A stretch of 64,000 bases of DNA from Phyllobacterium pellucidum (GTDB lineage Bacteria > Pseudomonadota > Alphaproteobacteria > Rhizobiales > Rhizobiaceae), in NCBI RefSeq assembly GCF_013327855.1, contig NZ_JABUMX010000001.1, forward strand, positions 1,054,001-1,118,000, in the 5' to 3' direction. Within the stretch, counting starts at the first letter, position 1; each line of letters begins with the position of its first letter. This document shows, piece after piece, positions 9,572-18,103 of the stretch. The notes beneath the pieces are model-generated. The model did no database searches and was not told the origin of the DNA. It saw only the letters and a list, made by a program, of their open reading frames with translations. The position numbers and the translations under genes were made by a program.

Positions 9572-10600
9572 TCATTTTGGGTGGCCACAATAGGCCAAAG
9601 TGCAGGTATAGGCCTGGATACCTTCCGGCGTTGACTGTGCGAGTTGGGCCTCACCGCTTTGAAAAATAATCCCGTAGGGTTGCGCCAGCGCCGTCGCCAT
9701 CGAACCCGCGATGTCGTCTTGAAGCTGAAACAGGCCATGGGGTCGGATATCGCTTTCGTAGCTGTTCGTCCACAAAATGGAACCATCGGCACGATCGACT
9801 AGGCGCGTGCTCACCCGAAGACTCTCGCTCTCGATGCGGACAGCTGTTTCCAGCACAACGGTTGGGTACGGATCGACGTTAGTACCGGATGAGCCGCCTG
9901 CTATGACAACAATTTCCTTAAATTTTGCGAGCTGATTGATGACTTCGTCAGTCAACCCGTCCGCTATATTTGCAGAACGTTGCGTCCCTGAAAGGTCTCT
10001 AAACGGCGCGACGAGTAGTCTGGGAATATGCGGTCCTGATCCTCTGATCGTGACAGCGGTCTTGTCGGAAAAGCTGGCATAAGAGCGGATCACGTAGGCG
10101 CTGGCGGACAGCGCCAGGCCGATGAAGGCGATCGCAGCAAAACTCCCCCACGTGCGAGGCAGTTCGTTCAAAAGAAATTCTTTGGAAGGGCCCGCTAAAG
10201 AATGGAATTCGATGGCAGGTGTTACGGTACATCTTGGCGAGAAGATGGGCACGTACCCGCCTTTTGGCATGGTGATGATGACTGGATCATCCCGGCCCGC
10301 CAACAGGTAATAATGTTCGAGGCCACGCCTGATGAGACCTGCCTGGATGCGGACCACCGGGTCCGCTTGCGCGTCAAAGGATGAATCGCGCCCAAAGATT
10401 TCAATGGCAATTGAGTAGGCCTTGATCCGGTTGGCGCGGCCAGCAATTGCCTCTCCAACAACATAGTTCAGGAGTTTCCGCGCGCGCTCCGGCACACGGA
10501 ACTCTGGGCTCGATTGGATGCGATTAAGTTGTGCAAGAATTTCAGTATCGGTTGGGAGCGTTGGCTCCTCATTCGCCAAACGGTTCGCGATAACGCTCAT
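9572..10600 (-). CDS. Membrane regulator with FlgO/TolB-like domain, apparently truncated
   Basis: Residues 1-120 carry the conserved block found at the N-terminus of many rhizobial adenylate-cyclase-like or TPR regulators (RVPERARKLLNYVVGEA, IKAYSIAIEIFGRDSSFDAQ, DPVVRIQAGLIRRGLEHYY, MPKGGYVP). A transmembrane helix follows (FAAIAFIGLALSASAYVI), then a TolB/FlgO-like domain (LLVAPFRDLSG, IADGLTDEVINQLAKF). Family members usually continue into 200 or more residues of TPR repeats after a Y-x-C-x-L-R-A-Y motif. Here the protein stops right at AYTCTLAYCGHPK, so the TPR part is gone, probably by frameshift plus deletion. The N-terminal half may still be made. A GTG at 10630 is an alternative start. 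Confidence 0.65.
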   Translation of the reverse strand: MSVIANRLANEEPTLPTDTEILAQLNRIQSSPEFRVPERARKLLNYVVGEAIAGRANRIKAYSIAIEIFGRDSSFDAQADPVVRIQAGLIRRGLEHYYLLAGRDDPVIITMPKGGYVPIFSPRCTVTPAIEFHSLAGPSKEFLLNELPRTWGSFAAIAFIGLALSASAYVIRSYASFSDKTAVTIRGSGPHIPRLLVAPFRDLSGTQRSANIADGLTDEVINQLAKFKEIVVIAGGSSGTNVDPYPTVVLETAVRIESESLRVSTRLVDRADGSILWTNSYESDIRPHGLFQLQDDIAGSMATALAQPYGIIFQSGEAQLAQSTPEGIQAYTCTLAYCGHPK

Positions 10601-10630
10601 GCCTTGTTCCCCAAGTAACAGCCGTTTCAC

Positions 10631-11077
10631 CGCCTTATATCATAGTATCTTGGACTAACCTTCTGAATTGTTGCACTCTATTCGCGCAGTGTGATTTGCA
10701 TAACTGCAGAAGGAAAGTGGCCTTCATAGTCTGAGTCAGAACGCTTCCGAAGGGGCGGCTCTTGTCGGTGCCCATCAATTCGACAATTGAAGTTATCGTG
10801 AGTTGACCAAGACACACGCCAAGCGCATGCTTTGTTTTCCCCCGATAGACCGTCTTGGTCTGCTAGGCTCGGCATATGTCCTCTCTGACCTGTGCCGGGC
10901 CTTTTCGCTGATTCTGCTACGTCTATTATTCAGTTCATTTCCCTTGTAAGATGTTGACAGTTTAAAACGGCACAGCAAATGTTTTCCTGTCGAGAGGCCA
11001 ACAAACCTCGACTATGAGGTCCAGTCTGCAGGTTCTGCATGCTGGGCCTCATTCGTCGATGCCGCTAAAGAGGCCAG
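10631..11077. other. 447 bp intergenic region
   Basis: Short open frames here have no ribosome site and no recognisable product. The region separates a leftward regulator from a rightward small gene and so should contain divergent promoters; I cannot assign specific boxes. Confidence 0.35.
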
Positions 11078-11308
11078 ATGTTGAGCGACGATCCTGCTGT
11101 GCAGTCCGCAACCTCTGTGGCTCTATCGACGTCAGCTATTCTTGCGGCACTCGTGTCCCACCTGAAGCGAAAGGACCTCATATCCGAGCAGGACGAGCGT
11201 GAGATTTACGAGTTCGCCCTCCAGTTGCTGGAACAGAACCAACCGGGGGGACCAGCAACAGTGTTCGAAATGGCACGGGAAGTCATCGAAGAGCGACCAA
11301 AGCCATAA
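11078..11308 (+). CDS. Small conserved hypothetical protein (76 aa)
   Basis: The product begins MLSDDPAVQSATSVALSTSA and has an acidic, helical C-terminal half with SEQDEREIYEFALQLLE. It looks like a small helical cytoplasmic protein of a type common in rhizobia. I do not know a function. GAGGCC lies just upstream of the ATG. A strong hairpin (11321-11352) follows 12 bp after the stop, consistent with a single-gene transcript. Confidence 0.6.
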   Translation: MLSDDPAVQSATSVALSTSAILAALVSHLKRKDLISEQDEREIYEFALQLLEQNQPGGPATVFEMAREVIEERPKP

Positions 11309-11555
11309 AACGCAAAAAAAGCGCCCCACCATCCCGAAGGACAGTAGGGCGCACGAATTGCTCAGAAGCCCAAACCAGTGACGCTGTTACTGCGTCGTCA
11401 AGCGTATCAAAGGGCTCGGGCTGGAAGTATGCGGGCCCGTCCATTGCGCTCACCGTGCCATCGGCTACAAATTTGCCATCAACCTTCTCGATCAGCACCC
11501 AGTCTTCCTTTTCAGGCGGGTTTGCAGAGTTATCAATGTCCTTGACATGGGTCAT
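11283..11555 (-). CDS. Small hypothetical protein (90 aa)
   Basis: A good ribosome site (GGAGAAACC before the ATG at 11555) and a sensible acidic N-terminus (KDIDNSANPPEKEDWVLIEK) support translation. The product repeats hydrophilic turns (KFVADGTVSAMDGPAYFQ) and has no known domain. Its last 20 codons run through the hairpin at 11321-11352 and overlap the end of the convergent gene, so the true C-terminus may have been extended by a lost stop. Confidence 0.5.
   Translation of the reverse strand: MTHVKDIDNSANPPEKEDWVLIEKVDGKFVADGTVSAMDGPAYFQPEPFDTLDDAVTASLVWASEQFVRPTVLRDGGALFLRFMALVALR
11321..11352 (+). terminator. Hairpin, terminator-like, copy 1 of a dispersed repeat
   Basis: gcgccc and gggcgc pair around an AT-poor loop containing catcccgaagg. 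A nearly identical 34-base stretch occurs at 22195-22229, also at the 3' end of a small forward gene. The position after the stop codon suggests a transcription end signal. Confidence 0.6.
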
Positions 11556-11613
11556 GGTTTCTCCGTTGATCGGTGGAATACCCTATCTTCTTGGCCGAAC
11601 TCGAAATAGCAGT

Positions 11614-12288
11614 ATGTGTAATCTCTATAACGCGACCACGACACATGAAGCGATGCGGCAACTGTTTATGCCGATCCATGATCTGACCAATCGACTGACG
11701 CCGCAAATCGATATTTTCCCTGATTATCACGCCCCAATCGGGCGAAAGAACGCCGATGGTGAGCGCGAACTTGCCCTCGCCCGCTGGGGCATGCCAACGC
11801 CCCGGCAATATCTGAAATCCGAGGTCGATAGCGGCGTGACCAACATTCGCAATCCCACGTCTTCGCACTGGCGCCGATGGATGGGACCAGAAAGCCGCTG
11901 CGTCGTTCCCGCAACCAGCTTTTCCGAATATGGCAGGGTGGCTGATCCCGTCACCAAAAAGAAGCCGATTTACTGGTTTGCGCTCAACCAGGAAAAGCCA
12001 CTCTTCTGGTTCGCCGGTATATGGACGAGCTGGTATAGCGTTCGCAAGAAGAAGGAAGGCCCGGTACAGGCCGATATCTTTGCTTTTCTGACTACCGATC
12101 CCAACAGCGTCGTTGCGCCGATCCATCCCCAGGCGATGCCGGTCATTCTCACCACGACGGATGAAATCGACGTTTGGATGAACGCTCCGGCCGAGGAGGC
12201 ATTGAAACTGCAGCGACCGCTGCTCGACGAGCAGTTGATCCTGCTGCCTCAATCGGCGGCCGAAGAAGATCAGCCCTCATTGCTTTAA
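11614..12288 (+). CDS. SRAP/YedK-type abasic-site processing protein
   Basis: The 224-residue protein belongs to the SOS-response-associated peptidase family, which crosslinks to abasic sites in single-stranded DNA. It starts MCNLY, so Cys2 becomes the N-terminal catalytic nucleophile after Met removal; this fixes the start at 11614 although the frame is open further upstream. Other family signatures: NIRNPT (Asn), RCVVPATSFSEY (Glu position) and IHPQAMPVIL (His). The family normally reads F-Y-E-W where this protein has FSEY. It is probably monocistronic. No LexA-type box is obvious to me upstream. Confidence 0.9.
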   Translation: MCNLYNATTTHEAMRQLFMPIHDLTNRLTPQIDIFPDYHAPIGRKNADGERELALARWGMPTPRQYLKSEVDSGVTNIRNPTSSHWRRWMGPESRCVVPATSFSEYGRVADPVTKKKPIYWFALNQEKPLFWFAGIWTSWYSVRKKKEGPVQADIFAFLTTDPNSVVAPIHPQAMPVILTTTDEIDVWMNAPAEEALKLQRPLLDEQLILLPQSAAEEDQPSLL

Positions 12289-12312
12289 GCGCGAGATCAT
12301 CTGCAACCCAAA

Positions 12313-12492
12313 ATGTACCATCAAAACGAGACCAAGCGGCACTTTGAGTTAAACGACCTTGAAAAGAACGCGGCTGACGCGCTTCGCGTCATGTCGTCCG
12401 AAGAGGCCCGCCAAGTTCGAAGGACGAACAGGTACCTCGCGCTGGTCTTTGTCGGCATTATGTTGGGCGTTTGTCTTGCTTGGCTTTTATGA
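12313..12492 (+). CDS. Small single-span membrane protein (59 aa)
   Basis: A short gene: a charged N-terminal part (KRHFELNDLEKNAADALRVM), a basic stretch, then one transmembrane helix (YLALVFVGIMLGVCLAWLL) at the very C-terminus. This is the layout of many small tail-anchored stress-induced peptides. It begins 24 bp after the SRAP gene, so the two may share a transcript. Function unknown. Confidence 0.5.
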   Translation: MYHQNETKRHFELNDLEKNAADALRVMSSEEARQVRRTNRYLALVFVGIMLGVCLAWLL

Positions 12493-12879
12493 AGAAAACC
12501 GATGTCTAAGATAGGGCGCACAGCGGACATAGAGGAATGTCCCAGGTTGGCCCCATAGCGGAAGTCAGAAGTTTAGAAACGCACCGTCTATCCGTGCATT
12601 CAGAATTTCGTGAAAGGGGATAGGAATTCCCGATGTTGCCCCCACCATGCCTCGCGCCTTTGTAACCGTTACGTACTTCGCTTGGACCTGGATGTAGGAT
12701 ATTTCGTGGGGGTGTTCCCACTAGACACGATCTAGATCACGACACTTCGCGACCGAACATGCTTCAGCGTCATTCCAAATCGAGACTGCAAATTAATCAA
12801 CTACTCATTGACGGCAACTCAACGCCGCATTGCTTCGGTCGCTCATAATTTGGTTCCTAATCCAAGGAGGGAGTTGGAG
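12493..12879. other. 387 bp upstream region of the sulfatase operon
   Basis: No gene is supported. It contains the TTGTAAC-GTTACGTACTT motif (12659-12677) shared with the DUF1254 gene and, further down, a palindromic gatctagatc next to a GTGTTCCCAC/TAGACACG region that could be regulatory. Confidence 0.4.
12659..12677. promoter_or_regulatory. Shared palindromic motif TTGTAACCGTTACGTACTT
   Basis: It contains the inverted repeat GTAAC-N-GTTAC. Eighteen of 19 bases match the motif at 20430-20448 ahead of the DUF1254/1214 gene. It lies about 200 bp upstream of the arylsulfatase ATG. A TetR- or MarR-size regulator could bind it; the regulator is unknown. Confidence 0.5.
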
Positions 12880-14550
12880 ATGACTGGCAAGTTCCTGAAG
12901 TACGGTCTTGGTGCGTTGATCGCCGGGACTGTTCTGACCGGTGCGTTTGCCCCCGCGCAAGCGCAGGAGGCGCAAAAGAAGCCCAATATACTGTTTATTG
13001 TGTCCGACGACACCGGGTATGGTGATCTCGGTCCCTATGGCGGGGGCGCAGGAAGAGGCATGCCGACGCCCAGCATCGACAAACTGGCAGCAGCAGGGAT
13101 GACATTCTTTTCGTTCTATGCCCAACCCAGTTGTACGCCGGGTCGTGCCGCCATGCAGACGGGGCGCATTCCCAACCGCAGCGGCATGACGACCGTGGCG
13201 TTCCAAGGCCAGGGGGGCGGGCTTCCAGCGGCCGAGTGGACCCTGGCGTCGGTGCTGAAACGCGGAGGTTACCACACCTACTTCACCGGCAAATGGCACC
13301 TTGGCGAAGCCGATTACGCGTTGCCGAACGCCCAAGGCTATGACGAGATGAAGTATTGCGGTCTTTATCATCTCAACGCTTATACCTATGCAGACCCGAC
13401 CTGGTTCCCGGATATGGACCCGGCGCTTAGGGCGATGTTCCAGAAGGTGACGAAGGGAGCGCTTTCGGGCAAGGCCGGAGGACCGGTCACGGAAGACTTC
13501 AAGATCAACGGCCAGTATGTCGACACACCGGTCATCGACGGCAAAGAGGGCGTTGTCGGCATTCCTTTCTTTGACGGTTACGTCGAGAAGGCGGCAATCG
13601 AATTTCTTGACGAGGCGGCCCAAAAGCCGGACGAGCCCTTCTTCATCAACGTGAACTTCATGAAGGTGCATCAGCCGAACATGCCGGCACCGGAATTCCA
13701 GCTCAAGTCCATGTCCAAATCCAAATATGCGGATTCGATCGTGGAACTCGATACGCGCATCGGCCGCATCATGGACAAACTTCGTGAGACGGGGATGGAC
13801 CGTAACACGCTTGTTTTCTACACGACCGACAATGGCGCATGGCAGGACGTCTATCCGGATGCCGGTTACACGCCTTTCCGTGGCACCAAGGGTACCGTGC
13901 GAGAAGGTGGCAATCGTGTTCCGGCCATTGCGGTATGGCCCGGAAAGATCAAGCCCGACACCAAAAACCACGAGATCATCGGTGGCCTTGATCTGATGGC
14001 TACATTTGCCTCCGTCGCGGGCGTCCCGCTCCCCGACAAGGATCGCGAAGACAAACCTATCATCTTCGACAGCTATGACATGACCCCGGTTCTGACCGGT
14101 AGCGGCCCGTCGCCGCGCAAGGAGTGGTTCTACTTCACGGAAAACGAACTTTCGCCGGGTGCGGCACGCGTCGGCAACTACAAGGCCGTCTTCAATCTGC
14201 GCGGTGACAACGGACAGGAAACGGGCGGACTTGCTGTGGATTCAAACCTCGGCTGGAAGGGTGCCGAGAAGTACGTGGCGACCGTTCCGCAAGTGTACGA
14301 TCTCTGGCAGGACCCGCAGGAGCGCTATGACATCTTCATGAACAACTACACCGAACGCACCTGGACGATGGTGACGATTTCGGACGCAATCAAGACCTTG
14401 ATGAAAACCTATGTCGAATATCCGCCCCGCAAACTGCAGAGTGAAAGCTACTCGGGACCAATAACTATAACCCAATACCAACGGTTCCAGTTCATGCGCG
14501 ATGAGTTGGGGAAGGAGGGTTTCCAGATTACGCTGCCTTCGGGCAACTAG
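12880..14550 (+). CDS. Periplasmic arylsulfatase (type I, formylglycine-dependent)
   Basis: A 556-residue sulfatase. The signal peptide ends around PAQAQ (residue 29). Metal-binding residues are in NILFIVSDDTGYGDL (Asp43, Asp44), and the modification motif CTPGR (C85-x-P-x-R) is followed by QTGRIPNR. Other family landmarks are the KWHLGE block and YTTDNGAW near the C-terminal half. Cys85 must be turned into formylglycine, and the enzyme that does this is encoded 1.1 kb downstream in the same operon. The ATG at 12880 has a strong AAGGAGGGAG site; the open frame upstream lacks one. Substrate unknown: a sulfate ester taken as a sulfur source is likely. Confidence 0.93.
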   Translation: MTGKFLKYGLGALIAGTVLTGAFAPAQAQEAQKKPNILFIVSDDTGYGDLGPYGGGAGRGMPTPSIDKLAAAGMTFFSFYAQPSCTPGRAAMQTGRIPNRSGMTTVAFQGQGGGLPAAEWTLASVLKRGGYHTYFTGKWHLGEADYALPNAQGYDEMKYCGLYHLNAYTYADPTWFPDMDPALRAMFQKVTKGALSGKAGGPVTEDFKINGQYVDTPVIDGKEGVVGIPFFDGYVEKAAIEFLDEAAQKPDEPFFINVNFMKVHQPNMPAPEFQLKSMSKSKYADSIVELDTRIGRIMDKLRETGMDRNTLVFYTTDNGAWQDVYPDAGYTPFRGTKGTVREGGNRVPAIAVWPGKIKPDTKNHEIIGGLDLMATFASVAGVPLPDKDREDKPIIFDSYDMTPVLTGSGPSPRKEWFYFTENELSPGAARVGNYKAVFNLRGDNGQETGGLAVDSNLGWKGAEKYVATVPQVYDLWQDPQERYDIFMNNYTERTWTMVTISDAIKTLMKTYVEYPPRKLQSESYSGPITITQYQRFQFMRDELGKEGFQITLPSGN

Positions 14551-14563
14551 CAACAAAGCCTGA

Positions 14564-14592
14564 CCGGCCGCCGGAGCTCGTCCGGCGGCCGG
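14564..14592 (+). terminator. Perfect 12-bp intercistronic hairpin
   Basis: CCGGCCGCCGGA and its exact complement are separated by a 5-base loop, 14 bp after the sulfatase stop and 40 bp before the phosphatase gene. There is no T tract, so it probably sets mRNA stability or partial termination, giving more sulfatase than downstream products. Confidence 0.55.
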
Positions 14593-14631
14593 ACAGGAAC
14601 CAAATCTTGTACCGAGAGATGGAGCGTTTGA

Positions 14632-15624
14632 ATGCCTTGTATCCGACAAATAATCGCAGGGGTCGTGATCGCCGGGGCTTTGGCGCTCGCCTCGGCATAT
14701 ACAGCAATGGCCGACGAACTGGCGTCCTGGAACGATGGACCCGCCCGGAAGAACATCGTGGACTTCGTGACTGCGGTGACATCGCAGGGTGGGCCGGACT
14801 ATGTGGAGCCGGCTGCCCGTGTGGCCGTCTTCGACAATGACGGTACGTTGTGGGGCGAGCAGCCCATATATGTTCAACTCGCCTTCGTGCTCGATCGCGT
14901 CAAGGCCCTTGCACCCGAGCACCCTGAATGGAAAGACACCGAACCGTTCAAGTCGGTCTTGGTGGGAGATATTGCGGGTGTCGCCGCGTCTGGAGAGGAA
15001 GGGCTCACGCAATTGTTGGGCGCAACCCATGCAGGCATGAACAGCGACGATTTCACAAAAATTGCCACGGATTGGATTGCGACGGCCAAACATCCGAAAA
15101 CCGGCAAGCCTTATACTTCGATGGTTTACCAACCCATGCTGGAGCTCATCGATTACCTGAAGGCGCATGACTTCAAGGTCTTCATCGTATCGGGCGGCGG
15201 CATCGAGTTCATGCGTCCCTGGACCGAACGCATCTACGGAATTCCGCCCGAGAATGTTGTCGGGTCGTCGATCAAGGCGAAATACGATGTTAATGATGGA
15301 AAGCCCGCCATCGTTCGATTGCCGCAGATCGATTTCATCGACGACGGCCCGGGGAAGCCGGTCGGGATCTACGACCATATTGGCAGGCGACCCATTGCGG
15401 CCTTTGGAAATTCCGACGGCGATTTTCAGATGCTGGAGTGGACGACGTCGGGAGCCGGACGCACGCTTGGATTGATCGTCCACCATGACGACGCCGAGCG
15501 TGAATATGCCTATGATCGCAAATCGCCCTTCGGACGCCTTGATCGCGGCCTTTCAGAAGGACCAAAGCGTGGCTGGACCATCGTCAGCATGAAGGATGAT
15601 TGGAACGAGATTTATCCGCAGTAG
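14632..15624 (+). CDS. Exported HAD-family phosphatase
   Basis: The 330-residue product has an N-terminal signal (IAGVVIAGALALASAYTAMA) and HAD motif I as VAVFDNDGTLW (nucleophile Asp in DNDGT), a motif II region FKVFIVSGGG, and motif IV around AAFGNSDGDFQML. It should therefore be a periplasmic phosphohydrolase. It sits between the sulfatase and its maturase with gaps of 81 and 62 bp, so it belongs to the same operon. Its substrate is unknown; a phosphorylated or sulfated ester scavenged along with the sulfatase substrate is a reasonable guess. Confidence 0.85.
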   Translation: MPCIRQIIAGVVIAGALALASAYTAMADELASWNDGPARKNIVDFVTAVTSQGGPDYVEPAARVAVFDNDGTLWGEQPIYVQLAFVLDRVKALAPEHPEWKDTEPFKSVLVGDIAGVAASGEEGLTQLLGATHAGMNSDDFTKIATDWIATAKHPKTGKPYTSMVYQPMLELIDYLKAHDFKVFIVSGGGIEFMRPWTERIYGIPPENVVGSSIKAKYDVNDGKPAIVRLPQIDFIDDGPGKPVGIYDHIGRRPIAAFGNSDGDFQMLEWTTSGAGRTLGLIVHHDDAEREYAYDRKSPFGRLDRGLSEGPKRGWTIVSMKDDWNEIYPQ

Positions 15625-15686
15625 AATTGCCGGCGATGGCATCTTCGCAGCATCACGGGATTTACGAGTAAGGGACAGAAAGCGGT

Positions 15687-16652
15687 ATGTTCTCATCCGA
15701 AACGCAGCTCGAAAAGAAGGCGAGCAAATCCGGCATGGCATGGGTCCCCGGCGGGACCTTCATGATGGGATCGAACGATCATTATCCGGAGGAGGCGCCA
15801 GTCCACCCCGTGGAGGTCGATGGCTTCTGGATGGACGACGCGCCGGTGACGAACCGACAGTTCCTGGAGTTCGTAAACGCAACCGGTTACGTTACATTTG
15901 CCGAAAAGCGCTTGATCGCCAAAGACTATCCGGGAGCGCCACCGGGCAACCTGAGAGCTGGTTCGCTTGTTTTCACGCCGCCCACAAAGCCGATCGTCGG
16001 AGTGGATATCACACAATGGTGGGTCTTCACCTATGGAGCCAACTGGCGGCGACCACTTGGCCGCAAAAGCAGCATCGGCAACATTCTCGACCATCCGGTG
16101 GTGCACGTCGCTTTCTGTGATGCAGAGGCCTATGCCGCCTGGGCGGGCAAGGAACTGCCGTCGGAAGCGGAATGGGAGTTAGCCGCCCGCGGTGGTCTCG
16201 ATCAGGCGGAGTTTGCGTGGGGCGACGAGCTCGTGCCGGGCGGGAGGCACATGGCTAACATTTGGCAGGGCAGTTTCCCGGTCGTAAACCTCTTGGAAGA
16301 CGGTTACGAGCGCACCTCACCGATCAGGTCCTTTCCACCCAACGGCTTCGGCCTTTACGACATGATCGGCAATACGTGGGAATGGACGACGGATTTCTGG
16401 ACCACCCAACACCCACAGGCTGCGGCGAAGGCGTGCTGTATTCCTTTAAATCCACGCAACACTGATATCGAAGCCAGCATCGATCCCGCCCAGGCTGATC
16501 TCGCGATTCCGCGCCGGGTGCTGAAGGGGGGGTCTCACCTCTGTGCACTCAACTATTGCCGGCGCTACCGTCCGGCGGCGCGCCATGCGCAAGAAATCGA
16601 CACGACCACGAACCATGTCGGCTTTCGTTGCGTCGTTAGGACTCGCGCATGA
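15687..16652 (+). CDS. Formylglycine-generating enzyme (sulfatase-modifying factor)
   Basis: A 321-residue member of the FGE-sulfatase family. It shows the family start VPGGTFMMGS, APVTNRQFLEFV, LPSEAEWELAARGG, NGFGLYDMIGNTWEWT and the terminal NHVGFRC. The two catalytic Cys that hold copper are present in HLCALNYCRRYRPAAR (C286 and C291, the C-x4-C spacing of true FGEs), which separates it from EgtB or PvdO relatives. It would oxidise Cys85 of the upstream sulfatase to formylglycine in the cytoplasm before export. No signal peptide is seen, as expected. Confidence 0.92.
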   Translation: MFSSETQLEKKASKSGMAWVPGGTFMMGSNDHYPEEAPVHPVEVDGFWMDDAPVTNRQFLEFVNATGYVTFAEKRLIAKDYPGAPPGNLRAGSLVFTPPTKPIVGVDITQWWVFTYGANWRRPLGRKSSIGNILDHPVVHVAFCDAEAYAAWAGKELPSEAEWELAARGGLDQAEFAWGDELVPGGRHMANIWQGSFPVVNLLEDGYERTSPIRSFPPNGFGLYDMIGNTWEWTTDFWTTQHPQAAAKACCIPLNPRNTDIEASIDPAQADLAIPRRVLKGGSHLCALNYCRRYRPAARHAQEIDTTTNHVGFRCVVRTRA

Positions 16653-16731
16653 TTCAGTGCTACAGGCAATCACCATCCGTTCGTTGGGTCCATACAGATC
16701 GGCAGGCGCCTTTAAAGTCTCGCAGGTAAGG

Positions 16732-16908
16732 CTACCGACCCATTTCATTTTCTATTTTCTTCCTGTCACCACCGTGCTTTGTAATCAACTTGAGCACGCG
16801 TGGTTTGGACAGGTTGTAGCGGTTCATGAAGTATTCGACTTCATAATCCTCGTTCAGGGCAGCTTTGATAGGATTTGATTTCGCTTGCTTTGATGGGGCG
16901 TCTGACAT
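16732..16908 (-). CDS. DUF3606 family protein (58 aa)
   Basis: A short basic protein starting MSDAPSKQAK, with EDYEVEYFMNRYNLSK and ITKHGGDRKKIE. This is the DUF3606 pattern, a family of 55-60 residue rhizobial proteins often linked to stress conditions. A close relative lies in the prophage at 47030-47209 (EDYEVNYLMTKHDISR, KKHGGSRKKIE). An EcfG-like promoter lies 26-50 bp upstream (16934-16958). It is convergent with the FGE gene. Function unknown. Confidence 0.75.
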   Translation of the reverse strand: MSDAPSKQAKSNPIKAALNEDYEVEYFMNRYNLSKPRVLKLITKHGGDRKKIENEMGR

Positions 16909-16933
16909 GGCGTTTCCTTCTAATATGAAGAAT

Positions 16934-16958
16934 AACCGGCAGTCATAGGTTTCGTTCC
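16934..16958 (-). promoter_or_regulatory. EcfG-like promoter for the DUF3606 gene
   Basis: On the reverse strand the sequence reads GGAAC, 16 bases, GGTT, close to the alphaproteobacterial general-stress consensus GGAAC-N16/17-CGTT (one mismatch). The distance to the ATG at 16908 is about 26 bp. Confidence 0.55.
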
Positions 16959-17035
16959 AGGGTGGTCATTTTCCAAGCTTGACTAAAGTCTCCCTATCAG
17001 AACAACTAGTGGGCGATGTGGCCTGCTGTCGACGT

Positions 17036-17061
17036 GGAACACTTCGCTTCGGTGGATGGTT
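17036..17061 (+). promoter_or_regulatory. EcfG-like promoter for the HWE kinase
   Basis: GGAAC (17036-17040), 17 bases, GGTT (17058-17061), 40 bp before the chosen start codon of the kinase. One mismatch to the EcfG consensus. Confidence 0.5.
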
Positions 17062-17101
17062 GATAGTCAACGATTCCCATCTGTCCAAAGAGTTCTCAAT
17101 C

Positions 17102-18103
17102 ATGGCACCTAGCGAGTCGGCGTCTCCTCTCTGGAACATCCAAAATCTGCGCCGTGCTATTGAGGCAGCTGGTGTGGCCCTATGGTCGTGGAACGTCGAT
17201 AACGACCAGTTCGCGATGGATGAACGAGCCTTCGAACTATGGGGCCTCGCCCCGAGCGATGAGGTTTCGTTTGAAGCCTTATCAGCCCATATTCATCCCG
17301 CCGATAGAGACAGGGTGCGCGCCGCATTCACTGCAACGCGGGGTATTATAGGGGCCTATGAGACCGACTTCCGGATTTTGGTGGGGGACGAAATTCGATG
17401 GATTTCAGCGCGTGGCCTAGGCGGCGACTCTGGCCTGCACAAGCACCATATGTTTGGTATTTTCCTGGACGTTACCGGCCGTAAGCAAGCTGAAGAAGGG
17501 CATGAGCTAATGGCGGGAGAAATGAGCCATCGTGTAAAAAACCTTCTGGCGATCGCCAGCGGTCTAACTCAAATCACTTCCAGGTCCACGACTACGGCAG
17601 CGGAAATGGCCAAAGAGCTGATAGCGCGACTGACAGCGCTTGGACGAGCGCATGACCTTGTGCGCCCACTCCCCGGACATCAAGGACACACTGCACTTCT
17701 AGGCGATCTATTGTCGGTGTTACTTTCGCCGTATGAAGACACGGGAGCGTTCAGCGGTCGCATTCGTGTAGCAGTGCCGCGTATGGGGGTTGGCGAGGGT
17801 TCGGCGACCGCAATAGCGCTGGTCATCCATGAGCTTGCGACGAATTCATTAAAATATGGCGCACTCTCCGCAGATGACGGAACCCTCGACGTCTCAGGTT
17901 CTACGGACGACGAGCACGTAACGCTTGTTTGGACCGAACGAGGCGGGCCAAAGGTCAAAGCCCCAAACGAGGCCGGGGGTTATGGGAGTAAACTGGTCAA
18001 TCGAAGCGTATCAGGCTCGCTGGGTGGCTCGATTACATACGACTGGTCAGATCAGGGTGTGATTGTCGTGCTCAAGCTAAGGGCCGAAAAGTTGGCTGCA
18101 TGA
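17102..18103 (+). CDS. PAS-domain HWE-family histidine kinase (soluble)
   Basis: A 333-residue kinase with no membrane segment. An N-terminal PAS domain (ALWSWNVDNDQFAMDERAFELWGL to the PAC-like FGIFLDVTGRKQAEE) precedes the HWE phosphoacceptor box GEMSHRVKNLLAIASG (His143). The ATPase part has HELATNSLKYGALS (Asn248) and the family WTERGGP motif, ending in a GYGSKLVNRSV lid region. HWE kinases control the PhyR-NepR-EcfG general stress pathway in many alphaproteobacteria; an EcfG-like promoter upstream fits feedback control. No response regulator is encoded next to it. The start at 17102 is chosen by domain position; the frame is open 41 codons further up. Confidence 0.88.
   Translation: MAPSESASPLWNIQNLRRAIEAAGVALWSWNVDNDQFAMDERAFELWGLAPSDEVSFEALSAHIHPADRDRVRAAFTATRGIIGAYETDFRILVGDEIRWISARGLGGDSGLHKHHMFGIFLDVTGRKQAEEGHELMAGEMSHRVKNLLAIASGLTQITSRSTTTAAEMAKELIARLTALGRAHDLVRPLPGHQGHTALLGDLLSVLLSPYEDTGAFSGRIRVAVPRMGVGEGSATAIALVIHELATNSLKYGALSADDGTLDVSGSTDDEHVTLVWTERGGPKVKAPNEAGGYGSKLVNRSVSGSLGGSITYDWSDQGVIVVLKLRAEKLAA

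Noticed and set aside
12805..15486. Long reverse open frames opposite the sulfatase and phosphatase genes
   Set aside because: No signature or ribosome site; the forward frames carry sulfatase and HAD motifs.
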